From Thermoplasmata archaeon (GTDB taxonomy: Archaea > Thermoplasmatota > Thermoplasmata > Thermoplasmatales > Thermoplasmataceae): DNA of 64,000 nt. The position numbers were made by a program, and so were the translations under genes. The DNA is taken from contig JAJZLU010000035.1 of NCBI GenBank assembly GCA_021850545.1, positions 205,784-269,783 on the forward strand, in the 5' to 3' direction. Below, in pieces: positions 25,488-34,656 of the stretch (positions within the stretch are counted from its first letter, which is position 1; each line of letters begins with the position of its first letter). The notes below the pieces were generated by a model that searched no databases, was not told where the DNA came from, and saw nothing but the letters and a program-made list of their open reading frames with translations.

Positions 25488-26282
25488 GCTGCGTTCGTAG
25501 TCAAAAATCGTCTTCCTGGAGATTTTCTCAGCATAAGGAAGGTATCGCCTCTGGTATCTTCTCCTGTATTCTGTCAGATCTGTAAGGTAATTAATATAGC
25601 CGCCTTTCACGTGGAACACGCCAGACCCAATTAGTTCCGTGAGCATTTCACTGAAATCCTTCCTGATTGTGTCTTTCTTGATGCCAACCGAATGTTCGTA
25701 GGCTTCCTCAACGAGATTTTCCATGATGAACTTTCTTTTAAGGGGAGGTTTAAGTGAAAGCCCTCTCGTAAGGAAAAGAGACTTCACGAAGTAATCGAGT
25801 TGAGGATGGTATGGGTGCGGGAAATACATTGAGACCAACCTGCCATTCTCAATGAAGCTGTCAAGGGCGGGGCCAATATTAAACCCCGCCCCTTTCATCA
25901 ATTCTCCTGACCTGGGATCAACCATTATTATTGGAAAACCGCCCTCTGTGTTTTCCCCTGATTCTTCAACTGAGATTACCCTTACTGGCCTTGCATCGGA
26001 CTCATATTTCCTGTTGGTTTCATTTGTGAGTTCCATGACGGGGGCCCTTTCGGATAGTTTCTTTGAGGTTGTCCCTGCAAAAAAGACGTAATCAGCAATC
26101 CTTGCAGAAGTTGTTCTTCTTCCGGAGACCACATACCAGAGCCCACCGGAAAACCCAACTTCAAGCGGGGCAAAGTTCTGGTCGCCAGAAATCTGTGAAG
26201 CCTGGAAAACTGAACTAATAAGGCGGTGCGTCTCATACTTCGCCATTATTTCCTTAGTGGATTGGCTGATTTCGCTCATCAA
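25476..26282 (-). CDS. Uncharacterised protein (268 aa)
   Basis: A soluble 268-residue protein of unknown family. The first part reads as beta strands (PLEVGFSGGLWYVVSGRRTTSARIADYVFFAG), and the C-terminal 100 residues contain a possible helix-turn-helix (HSVGIKKDTIRKDFSEMLTELIGSGVFHVKGGYINY) followed by a strongly basic segment (YRRRYQRRYLPYAEK). The start overlaps the stop of the upstream gene at 26279 by four bases, so the two are coupled. A DNA- or RNA-binding role is possible but unproven. Confidence 0.7.
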   Translation of the reverse strand: MMSEISQSTKEIMAKYETHRLISSVFQASQISGDQNFAPLEVGFSGGLWYVVSGRRTTSARIADYVFFAGTTSKKLSERAPVMELTNETNRKYESDARPVRVISVEESGENTEGGFPIIMVDPRSGELMKGAGFNIGPALDSFIENGRLVSMYFPHPYHPQLDYFVKSLFLTRGLSLKPPLKRKFIMENLVEEAYEHSVGIKKDTIRKDFSEMLTELIGSGVFHVKGGYINYLTDLTEYRRRYQRRYLPYAEKISRKTIFDYERSLHK

Positions 26283-27133
26283 TTCTGCACCAGCTCCTTC
26301 AGGGCATCAATGAGCTCAATGCCCAGGTCGAAGTCTGCCTCAGCCATGAAATATACCTTCATTGAATCCTCAAGGCAAGCAATTTCTCCCCACAGGCCCT
26401 TATCGTGGCTGAAGTAAATGGAACTGCCCTTTGAGAGCCTTATGCCAAAGCCTGCGGGAAGGCTAGTGCCCAGCTTATCTAGAATTGTTTCCTTCCCTCC
26501 CGTTTTCCCCTTGATATTTACCGGATTTATCCGAGCAGTCCACTGGTCATCATATTTAGGGCTGAATGACTGGTAGAGTTCCACATATATTGATGATTCT
26601 GAAAGAATACCCTGTATTGAATCAAATATGAAACCGCCTGCGTCCCTGATGTATCCCTGGCATGTTACCCTCATGTCCACCGAAAAACTGACCGAGCAGC
26701 CTTCTTTCCTGAAACCAAGGAACTCAGGCGTAGAGGTTGAATCACCAGAATATCTCTCATAAACTTCAGAAGCGATGTTTGAATCGGCTGACACTGACAC
26801 AACGTTTTCACCAGCTCGTGTCAAAGTTATGTCGTAAAGCCTGAAACCGCTTTTCCCAGCAACATCCCTGATATTTCTGAAAGCCCTGCGTGTTGCTCTG
26901 ACAGGCTTTGGCAAACCTTGCTTTGCCTTGCTTGAGTTAAGTGAACTGTTTCTAGACATCAGGACCCTGAAGCCTTCACCAACAGGTATGGCAAGTATGC
27001 GGGACCCGAAGGCTGAGTGCACAAGTGAAGATGCCTCATTTCCTGTATAGGTGAGTTCAGCGAAAAATCTCCTTTCCCCACCCGACACACGGACATTCTG
27101 TGAAAAGATGTCAACAAACTCTTCCCGATTCAA
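26279..27133 (-). CDS. Uncharacterised protein (284 aa)
   Basis: A soluble, mostly beta-rich protein of 284 residues from TTG at 27133, with no recognisable motif. It has a serine/arginine-rich middle (SSLNSSKAKQGLPKPVRATRRAFRNIR) and an acidic helical C-terminus. A TTATTTTAC box about 30 bases upstream supports this start. It is followed, overlapping by four bases, by the 268-residue gene, forming a two-gene unit. Confidence 0.68.
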   Translation of the reverse strand: MNREEFVDIFSQNVRVSGGERRFFAELTYTGNEASSLVHSAFGSRILAIPVGEGFRVLMSRNSSLNSSKAKQGLPKPVRATRRAFRNIRDVAGKSGFRLYDITLTRAGENVVSVSADSNIASEVYERYSGDSTSTPEFLGFRKEGCSVSFSVDMRVTCQGYIRDAGGFIFDSIQGILSESSIYVELYQSFSPKYDDQWTARINPVNIKGKTGGKETILDKLGTSLPAGFGIRLSKGSSIYFSHDKGLWGEIACLEDSMKVYFMAEADFDLGIELIDALKELVQN

Positions 27134-27177
27134 GCTAATTAAGTATAGGTTCCGGAGTAAAATAATTTTTTTAAGGA

Positions 27178-27603
27178 TTACAGGTCCCCGTTTGAGAGAA
27201 ATTCCCTTATATCTTCCTCACTGTAAGGGCCCTCTACTGCCACAGGAAGGAGAACTGACTCGTCGCCAAGCTCCTCGTCAAAGTCCTCATTGAGGTCCTC
27301 AATCCTTACCTCAAAGGTATCTGGAGAAAAATGCGGTTCCTCATTATCATCTGAGCTCTCCCTGGCATATACCTCATCAAACCATACAATGTAGTTGTAT
27401 CCACCGAAGCGGTATACCTTCCTGTCGGAAGAGTCCATTGTGACCTGGCTCATTGGATTCTCAGTAAGCAATCCGTAGATGTAGCCAACCAGGATAGCTT
27501 CCTGGAAAGTGCCCTGCCCGCCATACTCCTCATCTCCCAGTGTATGAAACTCTGACATTATCTCATAGAGAAGCCGCGGATCCAGTTTTAATGTCAATTC
27601 CAC
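27178..27603 (-). CDS. Acidic uncharacterised protein (141 aa)
   Basis: A 141-residue, strongly acidic protein: the second half is rich in Asp and Glu (ESSDDNEEPHFSPD, RIEDLNEDFDEELGDES). The N-terminus is helical (KLDPRLLYEIMSEFHTL). It lies upstream of the two unknown genes on the same strand, with about 45 bases between. Family not recognised. The charge profile suggests interaction with a basic partner. Confidence 0.65.
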   Translation of the reverse strand: MELTLKLDPRLLYEIMSEFHTLGDEEYGGQGTFQEAILVGYIYGLLTENPMSQVTMDSSDRKVYRFGGYNYIVWFDEVYARESSDDNEEPHFSPDTFEVRIEDLNEDFDEELGDESVLLPVAVEGPYSEEDIREFLSNGDL

Positions 27604-27708
27604 TCCACTCCTCTTTTCCAGTCGATATTCAGCATGGCTCCCTTCGTAATGCTGTTATTGTTGTAATAGTTATTTGCTAGTGACAGGTGTCCGTTTCTTT
27701 CACTTCCC

Positions 27709-27717
27709 TTAAATACG
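27709..27717 (+). promoter_or_regulatory. TATA-like box for the DNA-repair cluster
   Basis: CTTAAATAC lies 20-28 bases before the nre ATG at 27737, with no Shine-Dalgarno between. This looks like the promoter of a leaderless nre-SPL transcript. Confidence 0.55.
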
Positions 27718-27736
27718 GGAAAAGCTTCAAAGAATT

Positions 27737-28987
27737 ATGCAGATGAAGGCCAAGATGAAAATCCCTGCCTCCCTATGCCTTAAGTGCAGGGGAACCAAAA
27801 TGTTATGCGGCCTTTCATACTGCCCTATTTCTGTCAAGCAAATGGTCCAGCCCAGCCTGACAAAGATAACTGGAAACAACCTGGAGGGATCGTCTCCCCC
27901 CAGCGTTTTTGTTGGAAGGTATGGATACCCAAAAGTGAAGATGTACCCCACTACCCCTCCTGTACATGGCGACACCTCCCAGTATGAGGATTCGCGGGGT
28001 TGGCTTGGAGTACCCATAGAGAATTTCCTTTCAATGAGGCTATCAATGATCAGGGGAGGCATCGACGTCACCGTAGCAAAGGCAGCAGATCCTGACAGGC
28101 TTTTTCAGGAGATTCAGCTGATGGCCCTTTCTGAGAAGTCAGTTGAAGTCGAGATGATACTTGACGGCAGCCTCTCGGGAAAGGATGTGATCCTAGACGA
28201 GCACACACCTCCAATGGGCCCAACTGCACCTCTGAAACGCTTCACTGTGGACTATTCAAGCCCAGGCATTCATGTTGAAAAGGTATTTTCCGACACTGAC
28301 CTCAAGGCTACAGCTGCAATGGATTACCTTTACTCCAATGGGCAGGATGTCTCAAGAATCTCAAAGATACTAAGCGTTGGCGCCCTTGGGGAGAAAAAAG
28401 CAAGAAAAGCCGTCCCCACAAGATGGTCAATTACTGCTGTGGACAAGAACCTCTCAGATGAACTAGTTGAAAAGATCAAGGATTACAGGCAGATTGACCG
28501 ATTCCTGGCATTCGTAAGGGTGACCTCCGGCAATCTCTTTATGGCTATACTGACCCCAACGAACTGGATATATGAGTGGGGTGAATCCTGGTTTCCAGGG
28601 AGTACCTGGAACCAGTGGGGAGAGAATGCACACGTGATGATAGATTCTGAAGGGTACTATGGAAGAAAGGAGTACCCGGACATAGGTGGCTGTTATTATT
28701 CCACCAGGCTTGCTGTTGCAGAAAAGTTGGCTGGCATGGGAAGAACAGGAGGCGCAATCACATGGAGGGAGATCTACCCAGGTTGGAACCTGCCTGTAGG
28801 CGTCTGGTATGTCAGGGAGAATATGAGGGCTTTGTTTGAGCAGAAGCCTCAGGAATTCGATACTCTTGATGAAGCACTCAGTTTCCTTTCAGGATACATG
28901 AAAGTCCCCCTTTCCAAGTGGGTCGAGAAGTCCTATGTTGTTCCCACACAGAAGTACAACAACCTGGACAGGTTCTTCAATCTTTGA
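27737..28987 (+). CDS. nre: Nre-family archaeal DNA-repair protein
   Basis: An archaeal Nre protein, implicated in repair of DNA damage together with the PCNA sliding clamp. It has 416 residues. The N-terminal zinc finger has Cys14, Cys17, Cys24 and Cys29, and several conserved blocks follow (FVGRYGYPKV, GPTAPLKRF). The C-terminus ends NLDRFFNL, a PCNA-interacting-peptide-like motif as in other Nre proteins. A radical-SAM gene begins two bases after its stop. The neighbours suggest a small UV or alkylation repair cluster. Confidence 0.88.
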   Translation: MQMKAKMKIPASLCLKCRGTKMLCGLSYCPISVKQMVQPSLTKITGNNLEGSSPPSVFVGRYGYPKVKMYPTTPPVHGDTSQYEDSRGWLGVPIENFLSMRLSMIRGGIDVTVAKAADPDRLFQEIQLMALSEKSVEVEMILDGSLSGKDVILDEHTPPMGPTAPLKRFTVDYSSPGIHVEKVFSDTDLKATAAMDYLYSNGQDVSRISKILSVGALGEKKARKAVPTRWSITAVDKNLSDELVEKIKDYRQIDRFLAFVRVTSGNLFMAILTPTNWIYEWGESWFPGSTWNQWGENAHVMIDSEGYYGRKEYPDIGGCYYSTRLAVAEKLAGMGRTGGAITWREIYPGWNLPVGVWYVRENMRALFEQKPQEFDTLDEALSFLSGYMKVPLSKWVEKSYVVPTQKYNNLDRFFNL

Positions 28988-28989
28988 CC

Positions 28990-29829
28990 ATGAAGTACAT
29001 AGAGTATGATGTAAAGACAGCAATTTCGAAGTCGAATCTCCCTGAACTGGATTATGCAGTCAATCCATACACAGGCTGCCAGCATCGCTGCATTTACTGT
29101 TTTGCTATTGATTTCACAAGAATAGCGGAGGCAAGGGAAGAATGGGGTGAAATTATCTATGTGAAGAAGAACCTCATAGATGTATTAAGAGGGCAGATTA
29201 AGGGACTGAAGCGAGGGATAACAGGATTGTCCAGCATAACCGATCCCTATCAACCCGCAGAGGCAATATATGGCCTTACACGGGAGTCTATCAAGATACT
29301 GCTCTCCAATGGTTTCCGTGTTACTGTCCAGACAAAATCACCCCTTGCATCAAGAGACATTGATCTTTTTTCGTCCCACAGAAACCTTATTGATGTTGGT
29401 GTCACGATCACGACAATTGACCAGCGCAAGGCACTTGAAATAGAAACTCAGACGCCAGCTCCGTCTCAGAGGATAAGGCTTCTGGAGAAGTTGCACAACA
29501 GCGGCATAAAATCCTGGATATTTATAGGGCCCATAATAAGGGGATTTAATGACTCCCGTGAAGAAGTGGAAAAGATATTTCAGGTCGCAAATGCCAATGG
29601 CTCCAGGATAATCTATGACTCATATTCCCCATACAAGAACTCGTCTATTTTCATGAAGAATGAGTTCAGGCACCCCATCCCTGATCCCAGGATGAACTGT
29701 GAATGGAGAACAGCACTTGACAGGATGATGCTTTCACTTGGCGAATCCCATGGAGTCAAGGTAAACAGCCAGGATGAGGAGTGGAAGGTTGCCCGGGGAG
29801 AAGGCCTCGGAAAATTGGCCATAAATTGA
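28990..29829 (+). CDS. SPL-related radical SAM protein
   Basis: A radical S-adenosylmethionine enzyme of the spore-photoproduct-lyase-like COG1533 group, 279 residues. The iron-sulfur motif CxxxCxxC is at Cys30, Cys34 and Cys37 (CQHRCIYC), after the NPYTG lead-in. An earlier ATG at 28918 lies inside nre in another frame and was rejected. Members may repair pyrimidine damage or carry out unknown radical chemistry. It is cotranscribed with nre. Confidence 0.88.
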   Translation: MKYIEYDVKTAISKSNLPELDYAVNPYTGCQHRCIYCFAIDFTRIAEAREEWGEIIYVKKNLIDVLRGQIKGLKRGITGLSSITDPYQPAEAIYGLTRESIKILLSNGFRVTVQTKSPLASRDIDLFSSHRNLIDVGVTITTIDQRKALEIETQTPAPSQRIRLLEKLHNSGIKSWIFIGPIIRGFNDSREEVEKIFQVANANGSRIIYDSYSPYKNSSIFMKNEFRHPIPDPRMNCEWRTALDRMMLSLGESHGVKVNSQDEEWKVARGEGLGKLAIN

Positions 29830-29905
29830 TCTGCCCCTACAATGGGCCCAATGTAACAAAATAATTGTTATCCTTCCTTTTGTAATATGTTGCCTTAGTG
29901 GTCTT

Positions 29906-30250
29906 GTGAGGATGTGGATAGTTGAACCGGAAAGGATGTGCAACAGGCACCTGCTCGGGGAACATAACGAAGTTCACATGCTTATCGGTTCACTTTTCAA
30001 GAAAAGGAACATTTCAGGCTTCCTTAAGAAAAGAATAGTTGAGCCACAGTCCATAAGGGCCAGGCATGACGCTATTGCAACCGAGATGGAAAGGAGAGGA
30101 TATAACCACAGGTCCCCTTTTCCAGGGATGCCCGACATGGCTTATCTGGGGAAGGAGGCGGACACAGTTGTTGATTGGGTTTCCAGCTATAGGGATCTCA
30201 TGAACAGGTGCGAAAGGTGCAGGGAAATGGCACCAAATAAATTAGAATAG
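29906..30250 (+). CDS. T4 endonuclease V-like pyrimidine-dimer glycosylase
   Basis: A 114-residue protein resembling T4 endonuclease V (DenV), which cleaves at pyrimidine dimers. The helix CNRHLLGEHNEVHMLIG matches the DenV segment containing catalytic Glu (QHLMAEYRELPR). The rest is basic with a proline-rich turn (FPGMPDM). The start is GTG at 29906, with the family-type MRMW opening. It follows nre and the SPL-like gene, extending the likely UV-damage cluster, though an A/T-rich box suggests its own promoter. Confidence 0.78.
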   Translation: MRMWIVEPERMCNRHLLGEHNEVHMLIGSLFKKRNISGFLKKRIVEPQSIRARHDAIATEMERRGYNHRSPFPGMPDMAYLGKEADTVVDWVSSYRDLMNRCERCREMAPNKLE

Positions 30251-31051
30251 GGTCTTCTGGTTGCCAGGAACCTTTTGGTATGACTCTGGCCACTTCACTG
30301 GATCAAGCCCCAAAGCCTTCCTGAATAGATTCACTGTGCCGGGCCCAAATCCCTGAAAGTGGTTGTTAGAGTACACATAGACCTTTTTAATGTCATCTCC
30401 AAGTGATTTCACCTTTCCAGCCCACAATTCCATAACTGGATTCATATCTCTTATGATAGACCCAAAGGAACTTTCGTCTATGGCCCTGTCTCCTACAAGC
30501 CTGAGATAGACTCTGTCAGATGTTGTCCTGGCTGGGTTTTTTGCCATGGGGATTTCAGACCAGGCCATGGTAACATTGTTATCCTCCATGATTTTGTACA
30601 CATCCTCCCTGAACCAAGAATTGTGCCTGAATTCAACCGCGAATTGCCAGTCGTTCGGGAGATCCTCGATGAAATTCCTGAAATCTATGGAACTTTCATC
30701 GTAATTCATTGAAGGCGGGAGCTGGATAAGCACAACTCCAGCTTTTCTCCTGAGGGGTGCAATGCTCATCATGAACTGTTCCATAACCAGGGCAGCATTC
30801 CTCAGCCTTCTTTCATGGGTTATCTCCCTGGGTAGTTTGGGAGAAAACTGAAACCCTTCCTGAGCTGACTTGTCCCATTTTTTCACGGAATTTTGTGGAG
30901 GAATGCTGTAAAATGTGGAATCTATCTCAACAGTGCCAAAAACCGTCGAGTAAAACTCCAAGTAATCTCCAGGCTGCATTCCTTTTGGATAGAAGGGCCC
31001 ATCCCATGCCCTATAGCTCCAGCCGGAACAGCCTATCCTTATTTCCGCCAT
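30242..31051 (-). CDS. DUF72-family protein (YecE-like)
   Basis: A TIM-barrel protein of the DUF72 family, 269 residues, function unknown. The start is ATG 31051. Diagnostic sequences include the N-terminal IGCSGWSYRAWDGPFYP, the VEIDSTFYSIP strand and AVEFRHNSW near the middle. It is monocistronic and overlaps the convergent endonuclease V-like gene by 9 bases at its end. Confidence 0.9.
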   Translation of the reverse strand: MAEIRIGCSGWSYRAWDGPFYPKGMQPGDYLEFYSTVFGTVEIDSTFYSIPPQNSVKKWDKSAQEGFQFSPKLPREITHERRLRNAALVMEQFMMSIAPLRRKAGVVLIQLPPSMNYDESSIDFRNFIEDLPNDWQFAVEFRHNSWFREDVYKIMEDNNVTMAWSEIPMAKNPARTTSDRVYLRLVGDRAIDESSFGSIIRDMNPVMELWAGKVKSLGDDIKKVYVYSNNHFQGFGPGTVNLFRKALGLDPVKWPESYQKVPGNQKTLF

Positions 31052-31097
31052 GCTGCAACATCACCTGCAATACGCCAACATTCTTTCCACTCCACCT

Positions 31098-31772
31098 TCA
31101 GCTCTTGGGCACATGTTCAGCAATATACATTATGAATGCATCCAGGTTCCTTGTCTGGACCCAGAGGCTGCCTGGCCCCTCAACATCAACCATGTACAGC
31201 CCCTCTCCCCCAATCAGTGACCTTTTTATTCCGAGGAACCTGATCTGGAACTTCGTCCCGCCTGTTATTGCTACAAAGTGCCCATGTTCAACAGACATCC
31301 TCTCCCCCGCCTTGAGGTCGATCTTCATAATATCCCCGAAAAAAGAGAGCCAGGCCTTCTTGCTGGAATCTCCCCTGAGTGAAATCCAGAAGAGGTTTCC
31401 TGATGCTAATAGTGACCTTACACCAAGGGACCGCGAACCCACTTCCACACCGCTGTTTGTGGCGAGGAAGCTGTGGCTGTGGGCCATTATCTCCTGTCCC
31501 AGCGCTATTTCCCCAATTTGCCCGGGGAATCTTGGGGCAACAATTGCCTCTCCGGGTGCTGATTCGTAATAGACCCTGTCCATGAATACGCCGGTGCCCG
31601 TTGTGATTGAACGCTTGAGGCCTCCGAGGAGCCCTCCCTGCTTCTGGGCGGCGAAATTTGCCCCCTTGAGGCTTGTGACCGTTCCCGGCATGGAAATGAA
31701 TTCATCGCCTTCATTCATAGTAGCCTTTAAAACTGCATATCCGCCCTGTGGATTGATAATCTCGAAATTCAT
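31098..31772 (-). CDS. AIM24/TIGR00266-family protein
   Basis: A beta-rich protein of the AIM24 family (TIGR00266), 224 residues. The conserved FISMPGTVTSLKGA and GGLLGGLKRSITTGTGVFMD segments are present. The family forms trimeric beta-barrels of unclear function. It lies upstream of, and on the same strand as, the DUF72 gene. A TTAAATATT box lies about 26-34 bases before the ATG. Confidence 0.88.
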   Translation of the reverse strand: MNFEIINPQGGYAVLKATMNEGDEFISMPGTVTSLKGANFAAQKQGGLLGGLKRSITTGTGVFMDRVYYESAPGEAIVAPRFPGQIGEIALGQEIMAHSHSFLATNSGVEVGSRSLGVRSLLASGNLFWISLRGDSSKKAWLSFFGDIMKIDLKAGERMSVEHGHFVAITGGTKFQIRFLGIKRSLIGGEGLYMVDVEGPGSLWVQTRNLDAFIMYIAEHVPKS

Positions 31773-31844
31773 GCGACTCTTCTACCCAAATTTCAATATT
31801 TAAATTTAGCCTGCTTTGAACTTTCTTCTGTCAGAAATTTAAAC

Positions 31845-32669
31845 TCAATAGTTTGTGACAATTATTTCCCTGACGCTCCCACGACCAAGCCCATTGGAAT
31901 TGATGCTCCTTCTTGCCTCCACCTTGATTATCCTGAAGCCCGAATAGAGTTCTTCAAGGAGGCTGTTTCCAGAGTTGCTCAGCATGAATAGCGCCCCCTT
32001 CCTATCTAATTCCTTCATTACCTTAGAAAGGCGTTCCTGTTGTCCCCGGCCAAACCCTTCCTTGCTATAGGCAGTAAAACTTGAGGATTTGCTGATTGGT
32101 TCATATGGGGGATCAAAGTATACAAAATCCCCTTTGCCTGCACCGGAAATGACTTCGAGGAAATCTCCATTCAAGATTTTTGCCTTTTTCAGGCTTTCCG
32201 ATGCAGCAAGAATATGTTCATGAGATGGAATTTTCGGGGAGATATAGCTTCCAAAGGGGACGTTGAATTCGCCCTTGGAATTTACCCTGTAGAGCCCGTT
32301 GAAACAGTGCCTGTTGAGATACAGCAGGAGCCCGGATTTTTCTACAGGTTCCTTTTTTCCGTCAAGGATGTTGAATCTCATTCTGGCTTCATAGTAGTCA
32401 GGAGAGCTGTTCCCGTACTTTAGAGATGAAACATACCCCAGCAGATCGTCTGTCCTGTCCCTTACTGTCTGATAAAACAGGCAAAGCGTGGGGTTGATAT
32501 CGGAAAGGACATACCCATGCCCATCATCACTTTCTGAAATATTGAAGAAAAGGGCGGCTCCCCCCAGGAACGGTTCCCAGTATGTATTGAAACCATCAGG
32601 CATCCTGGATATAAGCTCATGCAAAAGCTGCCTCTTTCCGCCTGCCCATTTCAGTAAAGGCCTTACCAT
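31845..32669 (-). CDS. DNA adenine methyltransferase, Dam/DpnIIA type
   Basis: An adenine N6 DNA methyltransferase of the Dam family, 274 residues, probably modifying GATC. The cofactor motif LLKWAGGKRQLL is near the N-terminus (5-16) and the catalytic DPPY sits in YFDPPYEP around residue 187. No cognate restriction endonuclease was found nearby, so it looks like an orphan methylase. A CTTTTATTCC box lies about 22-31 bases before the ATG. GATC specificity is inferred from family. Confidence 0.88.
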   Translation of the reverse strand: MVRPLLKWAGGKRQLLHELISRMPDGFNTYWEPFLGGAALFFNISESDDGHGYVLSDINPTLCLFYQTVRDRTDDLLGYVSSLKYGNSSPDYYEARMRFNILDGKKEPVEKSGLLLYLNRHCFNGLYRVNSKGEFNVPFGSYISPKIPSHEHILAASESLKKAKILNGDFLEVISGAGKGDFVYFDPPYEPISKSSSFTAYSKEGFGRGQQERLSKVMKELDRKGALFMLSNSGNSLLEELYSGFRIIKVEARRSINSNGLGRGSVREIIVTNY

Positions 32670-32731
32670 TCAAACTACTTGAAAGATTAGTGGAATAAAA
32701 GCAGTTGCCTATTTCAACCGATGAAGCAGCC

Positions 32732-33214
32732 TTAATTGTTGTATTTTGGTTTCCCTGATTTTCTTGGGTCCTTCCTGTAAAGACTTCTGGCAGCCAGCAC
32801 CAGCACTATGAAAATCAAGGTTATGCCTAGAGGAATCTGAGCAGGCGAAAGGAAAGGCAGGAGAGAGATCAGACCTGACGGTGTTGAGAGACCGACTGTT
32901 GGAAGGTAAAACCAAAGCACTGTATCAACAATAAGCGCAAAGAGCAGGACAACCGTGGTTTGTCCGTGAATCTGGCCCCTTTCCCTGAACATGATCCCCA
33001 TTGCAGACATGAATAATCCCAGTAGCATGATGGCAGAGAATGCCATATTGAAGGCCCCACCATCATACCTGCTGAAGCTACCGTAAAATTCGCGGGTTTC
33101 CTGAATGAGAATGGGCATCAGCAGGCCAATAAAAAACAGGATGGCCCCAGGGATAACCATTTGTTCCCCTTTATCAATCACCAGCAGAGATCTGGCATCA
33201 AGGCCTTCCACCAT
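32732..33214 (-). CDS. Four-TM membrane protein
   Basis: An integral membrane protein with four predicted transmembrane segments and a basic, lysine-rich C-terminal tail (YRKDPRKSGKPKYN). ATG 33214 has AAAGGTGGA upstream, giving 160 residues; an ATG 18 codons in (33160) is also possible. No family recognised. Its neighbour is the Dam-type gene, but no common promoter is apparent. Confidence 0.7.
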   Translation of the reverse strand: MVEGLDARSLLVIDKGEQMVIPGAILFFIGLLMPILIQETREFYGSFSRYDGGAFNMAFSAIMLLGLFMSAMGIMFRERGQIHGQTTVVLLFALIVDTVLWFYLPTVGLSTPSGLISLLPFLSPAQIPLGITLIFIVLVLAARSLYRKDPRKSGKPKYNN

Positions 33215-33633
33215 TTCATTTCCACCTTTTATGTATGAACCCGTTTTTAGACGGTTTGCTTTCTTCTACAAGAAAGCCAGACCTTAGGTGAAGAAAAATC
33301 TTTTCAATGAGAGAAGGCAAAGATTTCATGGTTGATTAAGTTAAAATCGGCATTTCAGTATTAGGCATTGCATTGGAGGGCAAACAAAGAATATTACGAT
33401 AGTTTCCGCGGATGTACTTATATCATTCTTAAAATACAGGGTTTTATTTAGGCGGCATATTTTCTGAACAATGCGAGTGCAAGTTATTGGAGACAACCTT
33501 ACACAACATTTTGAGAACGGGAACTGTGGAACAATATGATACTGCGGGATAATACAGTCAGGCATACCAGAATGCATTCAGTAACCAGGGAAGAATGGCC
33601 CGGTGTAAAGAAGAAGACTGAGGAGAGGTTGGC
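33215..33633. other. Intergenic region with promoter and two tiny leader ORFs
   Basis: About 420 bases without a normal gene. A TTTTATTTAG box at 33442-33451 lies about 20-28 bases before an ATG at 33471 that opens a 22-codon frame (33471-33539). A second frame (33572-33637, 21 codons, MHSVTREEWPGVKKKTEERLA) ends on a TGA that overlaps the GTG start of the membrane gene at 33634. They may form a translated leader. The part before 33440 shows nothing. Confidence 0.35.
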
Positions 33634-33882
33634 GTGAGCCCCCTCTCGAAGAAGCTCCTGTCCATATATGGTTGGTATGGTACTGCTGCCATCCTTGTGG
33701 CGTATTTCCTTGTTAGTTTTGGGTTCGCGGGAGACCTTGTAATTTACCAGGTACTAAACCTCACCGGTTCGGCAGCGCTAGCAATTATCGGATTCCTGAA
33801 AAAAGCCTGGCAACCTGCAGTGCTTGAGGTGGCATGGGCTGCCATTGCCATGGCCAGCCTTATATGGCTTCTTATCCGGTAA
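33634..33882 (+). CDS. Small three-TM membrane protein (CBU_0592-like)
   Basis: An 82-residue membrane protein with three hydrophobic segments. The pattern YGWYGTAAILVAYFLVSFG-YQVLNLTGS-FLKKAWQP-WAAIA resembles the small CBU_0592-type membrane family. The start is GTG, overlapping the TGA of a short upstream frame. Function unknown. Confidence 0.7.
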   Translation: MSPLSKKLLSIYGWYGTAAILVAYFLVSFGFAGDLVIYQVLNLTGSAALAIIGFLKKAWQPAVLEVAWAAIAMASLIWLLIR

Positions 33883-33897
33883 AAGTAGACACGGATG

Positions 33898-34656
33898 TCA
33901 TTTCAGGGCAACGATGACCCTGTTGTCCAGGTCCTGCCATCCAACAGAGACTGCACGGAATCCTGCCTCTTTGAGGAACTGCATGTGCTTTTCCAGGCTG
34001 ACCGGATGATCATGATGGTCCGCTTCAGGATATCTCCGTTTCCTTTCCTCCAAGAGCCTTTTGAATTCCTCTTCCTTTCCAAGTGCCTCCCACCACTGTG
34101 GCCAGGTCATCCCTTTACCCAGTGACTTCTGGAAGCTCTGGTATTCGTGCCTTATCTCAGTGAAAATGGTTCTGACATCAGCGTGTTCACCGGTCGGATA
34201 AAGATGGTCCCCATTGAGGAAAATTCCTTTTTCGCCCAGCATGTTATAAATCTCACCATATACCCTTCTCAGGGTAGCCTCATTGAGCCAGTGCAGAGCA
34301 GTTGTGCTCATAACTGCATCAAAGCTATGAGCAAAGGGCATTTCGAGCCACCCTGCACTGCCAAGGTCTGCCTCGACAAATTCCATTCTGGTGTGATCAT
34401 AACCGCCATAATTTCTGGCAAGATGCAGCAGGACAGGGTCATAGTCTATCCCCACTGAAGTGGCCGCTTTGTACCTCCTCGTAAACCTGCCACCCAATGA
34501 GCCGGGCCCACATGCGAGATCAAGTACGTGTGCTTTTACGCCTGCACAGTGGCCCACAACGTCAAACATGAAACTGAGTCTCTCTTCTCTTTTCCTTATT
34601 TCCAGATTCTGCTGCAATTCCCAGCTTTCAACCCATTTATCCTCTGAAATGCCCAT
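33898..34656 (-). CDS. SAM-dependent methyltransferase
   Basis: A class I methyltransferase of 252 residues. The cofactor motif LDLACGPGSLGG is followed by the acidic strand-two end (GIDYDP) and the motif-II region (FDAVMSTTALHWL), typical of small-molecule methyltransferases. The substrate cannot be told from sequence. It converges on the gene at 33634, leaving 15 bases between stops. Confidence 0.85.
   Translation of the reverse strand: MGISEDKWVESWELQQNLEIRKREERLSFMFDVVGHCAGVKAHVLDLACGPGSLGGRFTRRYKAATSVGIDYDPVLLHLARNYGGYDHTRMEFVEADLGSAGWLEMPFAHSFDAVMSTTALHWLNEATLRRVYGEIYNMLGEKGIFLNGDHLYPTGEHADVRTIFTEIRHEYQSFQKSLGKGMTWPQWWEALGKEEEFKRLLEERKRRYPEADHHDHPVSLEKHMQFLKEAGFRAVSVGWQDLDNRVIVALK

Noticed and set aside
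30895..31569. Long plus-strand frame (224 codons) opposite the DUF72/AIM24 genes
   Set aside because: It overlaps two well-supported minus-strand genes and has a Ser/Pro-rich, low-similarity composition typical of an antisense shadow.
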